Shown here: piece after piece, positions 12,315 through 24,041 of the stretch | Position numbering within the stretch: position 1 is the stretch's first letter | Layout: each line of letters begins with the position of its first letter | NCBI RefSeq assembly: GCF_037042905.1 | Contig: NC_087253.1 | Coordinates: 11,265,001-11,329,000, forward strand | Source of the DNA: Lytechinus pictus | Taxonomy: Eukaryota > Echinodermata > Echinoidea > Temnopleuroida > Toxopneustidae | DNA length: 64,000 nucleotides | Direction: 5' to 3' | Made by a program: the position numbers and the translations under genes | Notes under the pieces: generated by a model | Database searches by the model: none | What the model saw: the letters and a program-made list of their open reading frames with translations, nothing else | What the model was told of the DNA's origin: nothing

Positions 12315-12860
12315 AAGGGAAATGAAACCTTTGAAACATAAAAATGCAAGAATAAGAACAAAGAAAGTTTGAGAAAAATCGGACAAATAATGAGAAAGTT
12401 CTGAGCATTTGAATATTGCAATCACTAATGCTATGGTGATCCTCCCATTGGCAATGTGACAAGGATGTGTGATGTCATGTGAACAACTTTCCCTTTGATG
12501 TACTATAAAATACCCTCAAAATTTCTCTTTTTGCTTTTTCTTATGGTGATACAAACTCTTTATCCATGATGTATTCTTTAAATAGCTGTATTACATGCCC
12601 TCCTTTAGAAAGAACACATAATCTACTGATAGATGACTGCGATAAAAGAGGCAATTTAAGTGAAATATATACTAAGGTAATGGGGAGAGTTGTTCAAAAG
12701 TGACATCACACATCTTTGTCGCATTGCCAATTTGAGGATCTCCATAGCATTAGTGATCGCAATATTCAAATGCTCATAACTTTCTCATTATTTGTCCGAT
12801 TTTTCTCAAACTTTCGTTGATCTGTTTCTTTGATTTTTCTGTTTTCACACAAGCTATCTT
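12315..12860. mobile_element. Foldback insertion specific to subunit Q1
   Basis: The insertion is absent from P1, which reads straight through ATTAAGTACCCC near 6963. Its inverted arms of about 110 bp lie at roughly 12363-12474 and 12700-12814 (for example GAGAAAAATCGGACAAATAA and its inverse). The left border is an ATTAAAGGGAAATG sequence suggestive of a TTAA-type target. The right border has no matching terminus and appears truncated. Confidence 0.7.
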
Positions 12861-13362
12861 GTACCCCAAGTGCCCCAACCAACTTATTAAACATTTTGTT
12901 CGTTAGGTTGAAATGAAAATAGATATGCTAAACGGTGAACAGCAATGGAATACCATTAATAGTATGATACATGATTATGGTATTGTGTTTCGTAATGAAA
13001 CCAAGGTGATACTTACTTTTTTTCTACGTTGCTTGTAAATAGTAATCAACTGGACTGCGCATCAGAAAGTGCATGTTTTTTTGTTGTAAGGGTAGAGGCT
13101 TCGTGGAATGAGGGTCTACTTTTCAAAAGAGATCGAATTATTCTATGACGTTATATTCTTAGAAATCTACCTATATTCTTAGAAATCAATCGCGGGGTCA
13201 AACGTATTTAGGGTATATGTTGTATTTTCCAAAGCTTATTCTTTTTAAGACTATCCAAGCGTGTTTAGGGTATGTTTTATGGAAATAATTTGGTCACGCA
13301 TGTGTACAGCAATACATTTGCCTGCCCCCTCCCCAAGTGCCGGAAAGAATTCTGGGCTAAAG

Positions 13363-14337
13363 CAGCGCTTCTCAACCCTTTTTTTACTCGAGGACCACTT
13401 TGACTTTCAAATTTTTTTCGAGGCCCACCTACCAAAATTTTAAGAAAGCGATATGACTATACTTGTCTCGACTCAAAGATAGACAATGATTATAATGAAC
13501 ATATTTGTGCGTATAACTTTAGTAGCCCGGCCTTTGAGCCCCTCTTCTAAACATATACAACCATGACAACATAACAACTTAATAACAAGAATACTGAATA
13601 CCTTCAACATTCGACACACATTGCTTATGGTTTTGCATCACTGCCAGCCATGAAGAATCAAAATTTAATGTATTCAGAGTCTTATTTTCTTACAGTTACA
13701 TTCAGGGACTTTTCAATTTGTTTCCTCCCTCGCTCTTTTAAATCGCTTTAAAAAAGGTCCATTTTGATGACAGTAATTTTTCGTGAAATTTGAACACAAA
13801 GCCCTGAAGCACGTTCGAAAGAGCTTACGATATCTGGCCTCTGCATTAATATTTATTTGTTATTGTTTACATGAATTATGTCTATATCTACTTAACTACT
13901 ATACAATTGTCACCTTTGTAACTTGGTCATTATGTATGTTTGATGTTATATCATTGTTATAAATTTGTAATTTTTGATTTATTAATAAATGCAGAAATAC
14001 CTGCTTAAAAAAAACAACAAACAGTTCAAGTACTAACTGCATTCGCAAAGGTCCGATAAATGGGCGACAATTAGCTAAATTAAATTCTACACAACATGCA
14101 AAAATGATGAGGTTCACATCAAAGTTAGATCGAAACATCATACTGTGTATGCATATTGCAACATGCATAAAGCAATATGCTTTAGCTTTGTTTGACCCAC
14201 GTAGACCGATCAAACATAACATATTCGGGCTGTCGGACAGGTCCAGGTCTGTGAAACATTCTATAGTCATGATAGTTTTTCCTCCATTTTTTTTCTTCCT
14301 CTGGAGCTTCTCGCGGCCCACCGTTTGAGAAGCGCTG
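13363..14337. mobile_element. Charlie-like hAT element (copy in Q2)
   Basis: A 975-bp element with ends CAGCGCTTCTCAACC and, inverted, CAGCGCTTCTCAAACGG. It is flanked by GGCTAAAG on the left and GGCTAAGT on the right, one changed copy of the 8-bp duplication. It is the uninterrupted sister of 7466-8590. The open frame at 13899-14321 on the minus strand resembles nothing I recognise and is not called a gene. Confidence 0.8.
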
Positions 14338-15145
14338 GGCTAAGTGGACTATAGCAAAGGTGATTGCGTCTTCGAATAGCCAACTAGATAAACGGCTTTT
14401 TCAAAATCTGTATAAAAATTTCATTACTATGGACTTTTTGAGGCAAATATCAGTCATAGTTTTTTCTGCGGTGCCCGCTGTCATGTAATTTTTGGAACAA
14501 GACAGAACAAACATTTTTGAACATAAAGATAATGACTGGGTTCTACTGGAACGATCCCAATACTGAGGCTAGACTTACAAGGGTTACAACAGTTTCAAAT
14601 CAAACTCAAAATGCAGTCGATCTACATGTCCCTTTTCTATATTAGCTTAACTACAAGGATTTAGATCTGCCAATCTTGCATTTTGGATTTAATTCGAATC
14701 CATCGTATTTCTTTCTGAGACGGTGGTCAAGAAGTTCTTGAACAAAAGTGAGAAATACAACTGCAGGACTTACCATAAAATACCAGGAAAATGGCAAGAA
14801 AATAACGCTTTTCAGTACCAAGCGTCATTTTTAAAGCCGCTGCGATATAGCGGGAGAATAACAAGTCGGACGCTTGATGAGCTACACACAAAGAGATCCC
14901 GATTAAGTACCCCAACCTATTTATTAAAAATTTTGTTCATTAGGTTTAAAGAGTAATAAACATGTTAAACATTGAACAGTAATGGATTATTATTAATACT
15001 GTAGTATGATACATGATTATGATATTGTGTTTCGTAAAACCAAGGTGATGTTTGCGCTTTCTTTTTCATTTGTTGCTTGTAAATGGCAATTAATCAACTG
15101 AAGTGCGCATCAAAAAGAATAGGGGCATCATAGATGGAATGAGGG

Positions 15146-15430
15146 CACTGGCGTACCCAGGATTTTTCAAGGGGGGGGGGGCAAATTCGTCCGCCAAAAA
15201 AATTGACAAGCAACAAAAAAAAGGTCTTCAACCACAAAAAAAGGATTTCGTACCAGAAAAAGAATTGACAAGCAAAAAAAAAGTCTTCAAGTTCAAAAGA
15301 GGGGGCCACTTGTGGCTCGTCAGGGATCAGTTGTGACTCGTCGGGGGGGGGGGGGGCAGGGGTACGTCCCTTGCATAAGTTGTGACTCGTCAGGGGGCAG
15401 TCTGCCCCCCCCCCCCTAGGTACGCTAGTG
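15146..15430. mobile_element. hAT-like MITE (copy in subunit Q2), TSD AATGAGGG
   Basis: Same element and same insertion site as 3982-4265, with AATGAGGG at 15138-15145 and 15431-15438. Subunit Q1 has the empty site at 13107-13114. Confidence 0.85.
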
Positions 15431-15797
15431 AATGAGGGTTTACTTTTCAAGAGATCAAATTATTCTATGACGTTATATTCCTAGAAATCTATCCTAAGTT
15501 TTGAGTTCGTTTTGTTGCTTATGGTTTGGTTAAAATTATAATATCAATATGCATAATATGTATTTTTGAGTTGGTAAGCCCCGATGATTTATTATTCATG
15601 CAATCATTTTTCAAAGAATTAAACGTGTTTGCATTTTGTTTATACAATCACGGTTAAAAAGCCTGCTTTCAGCTAAAACCTGCTAGTCAGCAAGGTCGTG
15701 AACAATGTAAAATGATACAAAAATAAAAATGAGTTTACAAAAATAATAACAACGAAAACATAATATAACAATATATGAAAATAATGCAACAATTATA

Positions 15798-16191
15798 AGG
15801 AGTGTATATAAAGAGGACATAACTCTCAGTATTATTAATACAGCGATGCATATAATTCATACATTTGGTTGCTTTGTCAAATTGTTTGGAATCCCTCTTT
15901 TAATGTGAGGATAAAACAAATGTGAAGACACATTCCTTGAAGAGGGGGGGGGGGGCTGTGAAGCGAACCCGTCCGCTACGGTGTTGGTTATAATGCATTA
16001 AACGTAGATGGCGCTATTGCTTTTGGCGCGTTAGAACCACATTTCTAGTTCAGTGGTTAGAACCACTGTTCTGGAAATACGTGGAAGTCGTGTTCACCCA
16101 AGCAAAACATCGCCGGCGAACTCGATAAGTCACGTGACGTATTTCCAGTTCAGTAGTGGTTAGAACTCAATTGGTCGACGGACTGCGTAAG
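15798..16191. other. Unique spacer with tRNA-like (SINE-like) fragment
   Basis: AT-rich DNA follows the array, then a 12-nt G run near 15943. Around 16045-16105 is a TAGTTCAGTGGTTAGAACC segment resembling an internal A-box promoter, followed by GTCGTGTTCACCC, a weak B-box-like match, and part of this recurs near 16146-16165. It may be a degraded tRNA-derived SINE. No coding exon is recognised. Confidence 0.4.
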
Positions 16192-17760
16192 CAGGGGCGG
16201 AAATCTCTCCCAAAAGGTAGGGGGGACACGCGGGTGCGGATCCAGCCTTCGCCAATAGGGGGTAGGGGCGGAAATTTGTTTCAGCCATATTTTCCCCGAT
16301 CGGCAGCTCGAAGATGATTTTTGTTTGTTTCTTTGAAGGGGTAGTCCTCATTAGTCACTTCTTAGCTTTATTCTTATAAATTAATATATAATATCATAAT
16401 CCTTATTTATATGATGCGAGCGCAAAGCGCGAGCTAATTTTTTGGGGGGAAATTTTATGTATTTTTTCCTAACATTCTGGGCAATGTTTGTTATCCTGAA
16501 AAAGATGTGTATGCAACTAAATATTTATTACGAACGCAAAGCGCTTTTATTTTATGTATTTTTTCCTAACATTCTGGGCAATGTTTGTTATCCTGAAAAA
16601 GATGTGTATGCAACTAAATATATACTACGAACGCAAAGCGCGAGCAGAAATGAACTGATGGAAAAGATACCTGTTAAAGACCGCTTGTATTTAGCATTTA
16701 ACAATCTAATAATACGAGCGCGAAGCACAAGCTGAATTTTTTTGACATTTTCACCAAAAGAATGGAAATTCTAAGCCCTTTTTGTAACTCAAGCAGAATA
16801 GGTATATAAGTAGACAATTGATGCGAGCGCAAAGCGCGAGCGGAAAATTTTGAGACTTAGTCCTTTAATATTTACTGAAAGAGACACTCTAGTCATGTTT
16901 TGTAAATCATGAAAAGGATTAGTATTAATAATGCGAGCAGAAAATTTGTATATACGTTTTGAACTGGTACCTGTTGAAAAGGTACCTGTTAAGGACTGCT
17001 TGCACTTAGCCATGAAGGCGTTACATCTTCAACAATCAAAAAATGCGAGCGCGAAGCACGAGCTGAAATTTTTTGAAATTTCTAAAGAAAGAATGGAAAA
17101 TTTTAATCAATTTTTGTAGTTGTGAACAGGATAGCTATTATAATCTAACAATTGATGCGAGCGCGAAGAGCGAGCAAAAAAAAAATCGAGATTTAGACCT
17201 AAAAATGGGCCACTCTGTTCATGTTTTGTAAATCATGAAAAGGATGAGTAATAGCGGGTCTTCCTACATTAATAATGCGAGCACAAAGCGCGAGCAGAAA
17301 ATTTTTGATATTGTGATCTGAAACTGGATAATAATCTCAATAGAGAACAAGTTGAGTATCTGAATAAACATGCGCGCGCGTGTTTCATAATTATTTAGAC
17401 CTAGAATCTAGGCATTCTAAATACATCTTTAACCATGAAAATCATGAAACGGTGATATTCCGATAAAAAAAAAAATGAGTAAATTTTAGCTTTATTTCAA
17501 GCACTTTGTAGGAAAATTGTAAGGTGGATATGGATCGCATTTAAAAAAGAGCTGATATTTTCATTATTATTACTTTGAGTTTTGACATAGGACCGGGACA
17601 TCCTTACGACATGTCATTATATGAAAATGATGACTATCTTCCTAAGCGCGAGATGAAACAAAAGGAACAATTTAATTATCAAATTAATATCATATTTATT
17701 AATGCTTAATGAGGGCGCGAAATCTGATATTATGGCATAACAAGTGGAATGCCTCTGGCC

Positions 17761-18627
17761 GTCTCACCTGCATCACGCGATTCAATATAGCAGCAGTGCT
17801 GATTTTGAAAACTACTATAACTCGCACAAGATGTTCAGTGATACTTGGTTACTCTTATTTCCATGTTTTATGAACTAGACCAATACACTTATAGAGATAT
17901 GATGGCAATTCAACAAATACCCCCAACGCGGCCAAAGTTCTTTGACCTTACATGACCTTTGACCTTGATCATGTGACCTGAAACTCGCACAGGATGTTCA
18001 GTGATACTTGATACTATTATGTCCAAGTTTTATGAACTAGACCAACACACTTTCAAATTTATGGCTGTAATTCAACAAATACCCCAATTTGGCCAAAGTT
18101 CATTGACCCTAAATGACCTTTGACCTTGATCATGTGACCTGAAACTTGCACAGGATGTTCAGTAATACTTGATTACTATTATGTCCAAGTTTCATGAATC
18201 AGATCCATAAACATTCAAAGTTATGATGGTAATTCAACAGATACCCCCAATTCGGCCAAAGTTCATTGACCCTAAATGACCTTTGACCTTGGTCATGTTA
18301 TGTGAAACTCATGCAGGATGTTCAGTGATACTTGATTAACCTTATGTATAAGTTTCAAGAACTAGGTCCATATATTTTCTAAGTTATGATGACATTTCAA
18401 AAACTTAACCTTAGGTTAAGATTTTGATGTTGATTCCCCCAACATGGTCTAAGTTCATTGACCCTAAATGACCTTTGACCTTGGTCATGTGACATGAAAC
18501 TCAGGCAGGATGTTCAGTAATACTTGATTAACCTTATGGCCAAGTTTCATGAACTAGGTCCATATACTTTCTAAGTTATGCTGTCATTTAAAAAACTTAA
18601 CCTCAGGTTAAGATTTGGTGTTGACGC

Positions 18628-18658
<31 letters not shown>

Positions 18659-18702
18659 GGAAAAGCGGCGCCTATAGTCTCACTCTGCTATGCAGGTGAG
18701 AC
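17761..18702. mobile_element. Nested element with ~160-bp internal tandem repeats
   Basis: The ends GTCTCACCTGCAT and ATGCAGGTGAGAC are exact inverses. The interior is a tandem series of about four to five units, each holding CAGGATGTTCAGTGATACTT, AATTCAACA and TGACCTTTGACCTTG. The right flank has a GC-rich GCCGTCGCCGTCGG tract. The arrangement (short inverted termini around a minisatellite) is like a transposon that captured or expanded a tandem repeat. No target duplication was identified. Confidence 0.7.
17953..18481. promoter_or_regulatory. Four perfect DR1 nuclear-receptor motifs in tandem repeat units
   Basis: TGACCTTTGACCT, the reverse complement of AGGTCAAAGGTCA, occurs exactly at 17953-17965, 18114-18126, 18277-18289 and 18469-18481. 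This sequence is the consensus DR1 site for RXR heterodimers, HNF4 and COUP-type nuclear receptors. A fifth exact copy (AGGTCAAAGGTCA, 20340-20352) lies in a different repeat. Binding is an inference; only the sequence is seen. Confidence 0.5.
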
Positions 18703-19399
18703 AAAAACTGGACATTTCACTTTTGTAAATATGAATAGGATGCATCAGTTAATATATTTTTAACCATTAATGCGAGCGCAAATCGCGAGCTAAAATTTTT
18801 GATAAACTGTCATGAAAAGGTGATTTTAAGTAGTTTGTTGTATAATCAATATTGAAACGTACATAACTTGCCAATCAAAATGCCAGCGTGCGGCGCTAGC
18901 TGATACGTCTTGACAATCAGACCTGGAAAGGGATATTTTGAAAACTTCATGGAATACACGAAAATAATAGGTCCCTGATAATTCAAAATTTGCGAGCGCG
19001 CAGCGCAAGCAGCAAATGTTGATAAAATTATTCAGACCATAAAACTGAAATTTTTACAGAGCACTTTTTAAAAATCAATTTGTAAATCACACAAAATAAT
19101 GAAAGTTCGATTTCCGAGGTTTTCCGAAAATATAGGGGGGGGGGGGGTCCGGGCCCCTGGATCCGCCTATGGGGACAAGTGGCTGGAAAACTTGACAAGC
19201 AAAAAAAAAGGTTATCATCCAAAAAGTAAGGTCATCTCGTCCCAAAATAATGTTTTATTTCAATTAAGAATGATGTATTTCTTGCCATCATAAAAGACCA
19301 AAAATAGTAGGGGGACGTTTGATATTGTGTCCCCCCTACTATTTTGAGTAGGGGGGACACGTCCCCCCTGGGATTTCCGCCCATGTGCGTAAGGCAGCT

Positions 19400-20150
19400 C
19401 TCGGAGACTATAAATAGCGGAGTTTCGCAGTGAACCGTTCCAAGACGGAAGATGAAGGTAGAGTATGGTACTAGCGAAGCTGCCTATCGATTTTGGTGTG
19501 GGCGGAGACATCGTTGCCATGGTAACAAGTTTTTGTGGAAATAGCAGAGATGTCTTTGTGAGCGCTCTGCCAGCTGCATTTCTTATCCGATCATCTTCAA
19601 ATGTGGCGTGAAGGTCCGTTATGGTAAAGCAAAGCCGCGTAACGATTTTGGTGTGGGTCAGGAGACTTCGTTGGCATGGAAACAACAGTTTTTGAGGAAA
19701 TAGCAGAGATGTCCTTGTGATCGCTCTACTAGCTGCATTTATTCTCCGAACATCTCCAAATGTGGCATGTAGGTCCATTATGGTAAAGCAAAGCCGCCTA
19801 TTGATTTTAGTGTGGGCGGAGACATTGTTGCCATGGTAACAAGTTTTTGTGGAAATAGCAGAGATGTCTTTGTGAGCGCTCTACCAGCTGCATTTCTTCT
19901 CCGATTATCTTCAAATGTGACGTGAAGGTCCATTATGGTAAAGCAAAGCCGCGTAACGATTTTGGTGTGGGTGGAGACTTCGTTGCCATGGAAACAGCAG
20001 TTTTTGAGGAAATAGCAGAGATGTCCTTGTGAGCGCTCTACCAGCTGCATTTCTTCTCCGAACATCTCCAAATGTGGCATGAAGGTCCATTAAGCAAAGC
20101 CGCCTATTGATTTTGGTGTGGGCGGAGACATCGTTGCCATGGTAACAAGA
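19400..20150. repeat. ~155-bp tandem repeat with alternating A/B variants
   Basis: Five copies are marked by GCCGCCTAT(C/T)GATTTT (type A) or GCCGCGTAACGATTTT (type B; the first A copy reads GCTGCC). They start near 19476, 19632, 19791, 19946 and 20098 in the order A-B-A-B-A, giving a dimeric period of about 310 bp. Each copy holds GTTGCCATGG and AAATAGCAGAGATGTC. Minus-strand frames stay open across several copies because most units are near 156 bp (52 codons); I do not take this as proof of a gene. Confidence 0.75.
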
Positions 20151-20156
20151 GTTTTT

Positions 20157-20505
20157 GTCTCGCCCACCAGAGGTGAAGGCGAGACTTAGGGATCCAAATG
20201 TCGTCCGTCGATCGTCTGTCCGTCACAAACCTTGACACATAACTCCACAACCGTAAGTCACTTTTCAACCATGCAAACTTGGATGGTAGATGGACTTGGG
20301 GGACCTGCATGTTATGCTGCAGTCAGAGGTCACATGGTAAGGTCAAAGGTCATTTTCAGGTCAACGTTGAAGTTTACATGCAAGACTCTCTTATGACACG
20401 TAACTCCGCAACCGTACGTAAGTCACTTTTCAACCAATTTTTTTCAACCGTTTTTTTAACGATCATTGCTAATGTAATGGGATGAGACCAAACAGAGATG
20501 AATTG
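20157..20505. mobile_element. GTCTCGCC-type repeat fragment
   Basis: It opens with the hairpin GTCTCGCCCACC...AAGGCGAGAC and contains two copies of ACTCC(A/G)CAACCGTA(AG/CG)TAAGTCACTTTTCAACC-like sequence, plus clustered AGGTCA half-sites near 20326-20360. No opposite terminus is identified. It resembles repeats scattered in marine invertebrate genomes (recollection only). Confidence 0.5.
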
Positions 20506-20549
20506 AGCGTCAGAACACAAGTTAATATACTTATAGACCGAAAGTAGCA

Positions 20550-21690
20550 TCATCATAAAATCATCATCACCATGATCATCACCACCATCATCACGATCAT
20601 CATCGCTACCACCATTATTATCATAATCATCACCATTATCACCACCATCATCATTCAGCATAATCACCACAATGATTACCAAATCATCATCATAGTTATA
20701 ACTAAAATCATTGCCATCACCATGATCATCACAATCACCATCACCACCACCGCCATGTTCACCATGATCATGCATCATCACTGCCATCATCGTCATCACC
20801 ACCACTACCATCATCTTCACCAGCATCATCACAACCATCATCAACATCACAACCATCATCACCATCATCACCATCATCATCACCACCATCATCATCATCA
20901 CCATCATCACCACCACCATCATCACAACCATCATCAACATCACAACCATCATCATCATCACCATCATCACCATCATCATCACCACCATCATCATCACCAT
21001 CATCATAACCATCATCACAACCATCATCATCACCACCATCATCATCATCACCATCATCACCATCATCATCACCACCATCATCACAACCATCATCATCACA
21101 ACCATCATCATCATCACAATCATCACCATCATCATCACCACCACCATCATCACCATCATCATCACCACCATCATCACAACCATCATCATCACCACCATCA
21201 TCATCATCACAATCATCACCATCATCATCACCACCATCATCATCATCACCATCATCATCACCACCATCATCACAACCATCATCATCACCACCATCATCAT
21301 CATCACCATCATCACCATCATCACCACCATCATCACCACCATCATCATCACCACCATCATCACAACCATAATCATCATCACCATCATCATTACCACCACC
21401 ATCGCCATCATCTTCACCATCATCACAACCATCACCATCATCTCCATGATCACCATCATCATAATCATTACCATTACCACCACCATCGCCATCATCTTCA
21501 CCAGCATCGTCGTGATCATCACCATAATTATAACAATAATCATTGCCATCACCATCACAATCTTCATAATCATCAACATAATCCCCATCACCATCATCAT
21601 CATAATCACTATCATCATCATAATCATCACCACAATCACCATCATCATCACCATCACAATCATCTCCATCAATATCAAATTTATTTTGAT
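20550..21690. repeat. 1.1-kb (CAT)n/(CAC)n repeat
   Basis: An almost uninterrupted CAT/CAC/CAA trinucleotide array, one of the longest in the window. It contains longer internal blocks such as CATCATCACAACCATCATCA recurring at irregular intervals. It yields long His-rich (plus) and Met/Val-rich (minus) open frames that are artefacts of the repeat. Confidence 0.95.
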
Positions 21691-22020
21691 GAAATTTTCA
21701 GTGCTTTTTCAGATGGACAATTACTCTATTCAGTCAAATATCATGTGCATTCACAGCATGGAGTACTCCTTTCACACAATGCAGAAACAGAAACATCACC
21801 AACTCAAAAACAGATTGTTGAGATAACGTACAAATGACTTTAAATACCATCTATACAGTAATGCAACTTTACAAAGAAATCTTGCCGTAGTGCTGCTACA
21901 TACTTAATTACACCATAAGAAGCCAATAGAGGGCAGCAAACAGCGAGTTACAGTTTCGCAGATTGTCAACTGCTTCACATAATATACATGTACAAAAGCT
22001 CTTTCTCCCCTACATTATCA

Positions 22021-22155
22021 GGGGAGTATTTCATGAAACAAATGGTCATTATTTCCAATAAAAACTGTTATAAGCTACTGAAATGCTTGCACCCGATTGG
22101 CTAAGAGCAAATCAGTCAAAGAAAATCAATGACAACTTGCTTCATGAAATACTCC
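22021..22155. mobile_element. Short foldback MITE
   Basis: The ends GGGGAGTATTTCATGAA and TTCATGAAATACTCC are inverse of each other around about 100 bp. It contains GATTGGCTAAGAGCAAATCAG-like sequence typical of such invertebrate foldback repeats. Confidence 0.65.
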
Positions 22156-23407
22156 ACATTTGATAAGAGCCCTGGCAAGCTTCTACTACATTGAATTCAA
22201 ATCACAACCCTAATGCTTGCCAGAGGTTTGCCCAACATATCATCTAAATGAATGGTTCTGATTATATCAGAGATAGTCGCATGTTAAGATTTACAGAAGA
22301 GGCCTTAAATAAAGTGGTCCATTAAAATGCATGTTAATATATCACACTGCAGACAGGTAAAATATAGGCGGATAAGAGAGAAGGGGGGGGGTTGAAAGGA
22401 ACGTATTCACACTTAATTATGGCAAGCCACGTGTGTGGCATGGAACATCATACACATTTAGGGTGTATCAACCATAGACAGATATAGATATTAATGAAGA
22501 AAATTGACAAAAATAACTGCTTGTCATAGGAATAACACATCTAGAATCATGTGAACAGGTGTCCAAAAATTATTGAGAAATTGATGTTTAGAACAAACAT
22601 TGGGAAAAAAGGCTTGCCTTTAATAGTGAAGTATTATTCTAATCATTATTTGTATTTGCACTTTCTGGCTTTTATCAAAAGGGGCTGATTGAAAAAGCTG
22701 TAATTCTTTTTTTTAAACAAATCAGTCAAATACGAGAGGTGTCAATCAATAAGGTGTGATGAGACCTAAAATGACCGTTTGATATTTACCCCTTCCCTCG
22801 AAACCTGCCATTAGACTGACCAAGAGATACAGACATTGCCCATGTATCCTCTAATTTGAACAATAAAAAATATGTTTACGAAAGAGGATCAGTTAGGTTA
22901 GGAGTCCAGTAGAACTATAAAAGAGTTATTGTTGAAGAATACAGAAAATGGTGGTCACACCTTTTTATCTTAATATACATACATAACATTTTGTTGGAAA
23001 AAATGAAATAATTTTCTATTTTGTTAATTATTCTGTGCCTGATGTATACATAAATTACATTCTGTGTATTTTGAGGTCTTCATAGGAACCTGTATTTAAA
23101 TACGGACAATTTAATATTTACCCTGAAAAGATACACAAAACGTACCATAATAGTCAGAATTCCACCAAAATTTCAAATTTCTTCAATAAAACATAAAAAG
23201 TACAAAAATCAGTAAAAAGACATTTTTCAGCTCACCATGATTAAAAAAAGATGACAGATTTACAAACATGTTCATAAGGGGGCAGGCCGTACAAGTCAAA
23301 TTTATGCCAAAAAAGAATGAAATTTCTCATGCAAGCCTCACAAACGTTATTTTGTGAAATGAATAAAGACACCCTTGCGCCCATAACAAAAAGGCTGAGC
23401 AATCATT

Positions 23408-23511
23408 GTTGAAGAATATCTCTACAATTGATTCCATTGACTACAATGTACAATCAATCATGAAAATCAAGCATACGATTAATCGCTAACCTTTGTGTTA
23501 CGGGACCCTGG
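23408..23511. mobile_element. Partial palindromic MITE related to 11074-11205
   Basis: It shares TTGATTCCATTGACTACAAT and CTAACCTTTGTGTTACGGGA with the MITE at 11074-11205. Only one terminus is evident. Confidence 0.5.
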
Positions 23512-24041
23512 TTACAGTGAAGTCTCTGAAGTCTCTGATTTTTGTTTAATTGAATAGACGCTGCGGAGCATTGAGTGGAACTGAAAAATGAAGTTAGCAA
23601 AATATTTGATGGCAGAATACTGGTAAGCTCCATTTCTAGAGATATGACAAAATGGTACCAATTCTTTGACACAAAAATAAGGAAACTATGTTTAGACAAC
23701 ATAAGGTTGCCAACATTGTTATAATACTCAAGAGATACGCCTCTTTCTGTGCTGTCCTCATAATGTTCAAAATTCTAAGATACAAGGTTTTAATAGCACA
23801 CTGACAATTTGCCCATGTTACTAATTCATGTGTCCTCAACTGCCACTTTACAATTTTTTACTTCATAAATTGTGATTGGAATTAGCTCATAAATTGATTT
23901 TCACTGATATTTATTTTCTACTCATATTAAAGATATATCAAACATAAGCTTTACTTCAAGGTGGTCTTTTCTCATAATGGAGAAAAATCGGCTCCAGCGA
24001 GGCATGGAATCTCGAGTTAACCCATATAAAATAATGGGTAT

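Larger units (their letters stand above)
2067..15797. repeat. Higher-order tandem array of five related 2-3 kb units
   Basis: The same ordered landmarks recur. AAAGCTGGACATCAAAATAA occurs near 2075, 4658 (one mismatch) and 9977. CGCGGGGTCAAA occurs near 2473, 5034, 7292, 10349 and 13192. TGCGTCTTCGAATAGCCAAC occurs near 2611, 5225, 8615, 10544 and 14366. GGTCAAGAAGTTCTTGAAC occurs near 2955, 5592, 8887, 10907 and 14726. This gives one monomer (2067-4655) and two head-to-tail dimers (4656-9975 and 9976-15797). Within each dimer, the first unit lacks the terminal part and the second lacks the initial part, so they look fused. No conserved protein was recognised; the short open frames here are not taken as genes. 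Confidence 0.85.
9976..15797. repeat. Array unit Q (dimer, subunits Q1 and Q2)
   Basis: This is colinear with unit P at an offset of about 5.32 kb, rising to about 5.9 kb after a 546-bp insertion at 12315-12860 that P lacks. Q2 carries the Charlie-like element (13363-14337) without the MITE that interrupts the P copy, and a hAT-like MITE at 15146-15430. The array ends at 15797, where the sequence leaves the ATGCAACAATTA tail. Confidence 0.75.
16192..19385. mobile_element. Complete hAT-like element, GCGAGC-repeat family, TSD TGCGTAAG
   Basis: It starts CAGGGGCGGAAATC and ends with the near inverse GATTTCCGCCCATG. The 8-bp direct repeat TGCGTAAG flanks it at 16184-16191 and 19386-19393. The interior carries about ten copies of a GCGAGCGCGAAGCGCGAGC-like motif roughly 100-120 bp apart (for example near 16416, 16713, 16823, 17043, 17155 and 17278). 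A separate element is nested at 17761-18702. No transposase frame was found, so it is non-autonomous despite its 3.2 kb length. Long poly-G and poly-C blocks lie near the right end. Confidence 0.85.

Noticed and set aside
13899..14321. 140-codon minus-strand frame
   Set aside because: It lies inside a non-autonomous Charlie-like element, spans its terminal repeat, and resembles no transposase I know.
20374..21837. Open frames over 400 codons, His-rich on plus and Met/Val-rich on minus
   Set aside because: They are products of an uninterrupted CAT/CAC trinucleotide repeat that lacks stops in several phases on both strands; no domain or splice context supports a protein.
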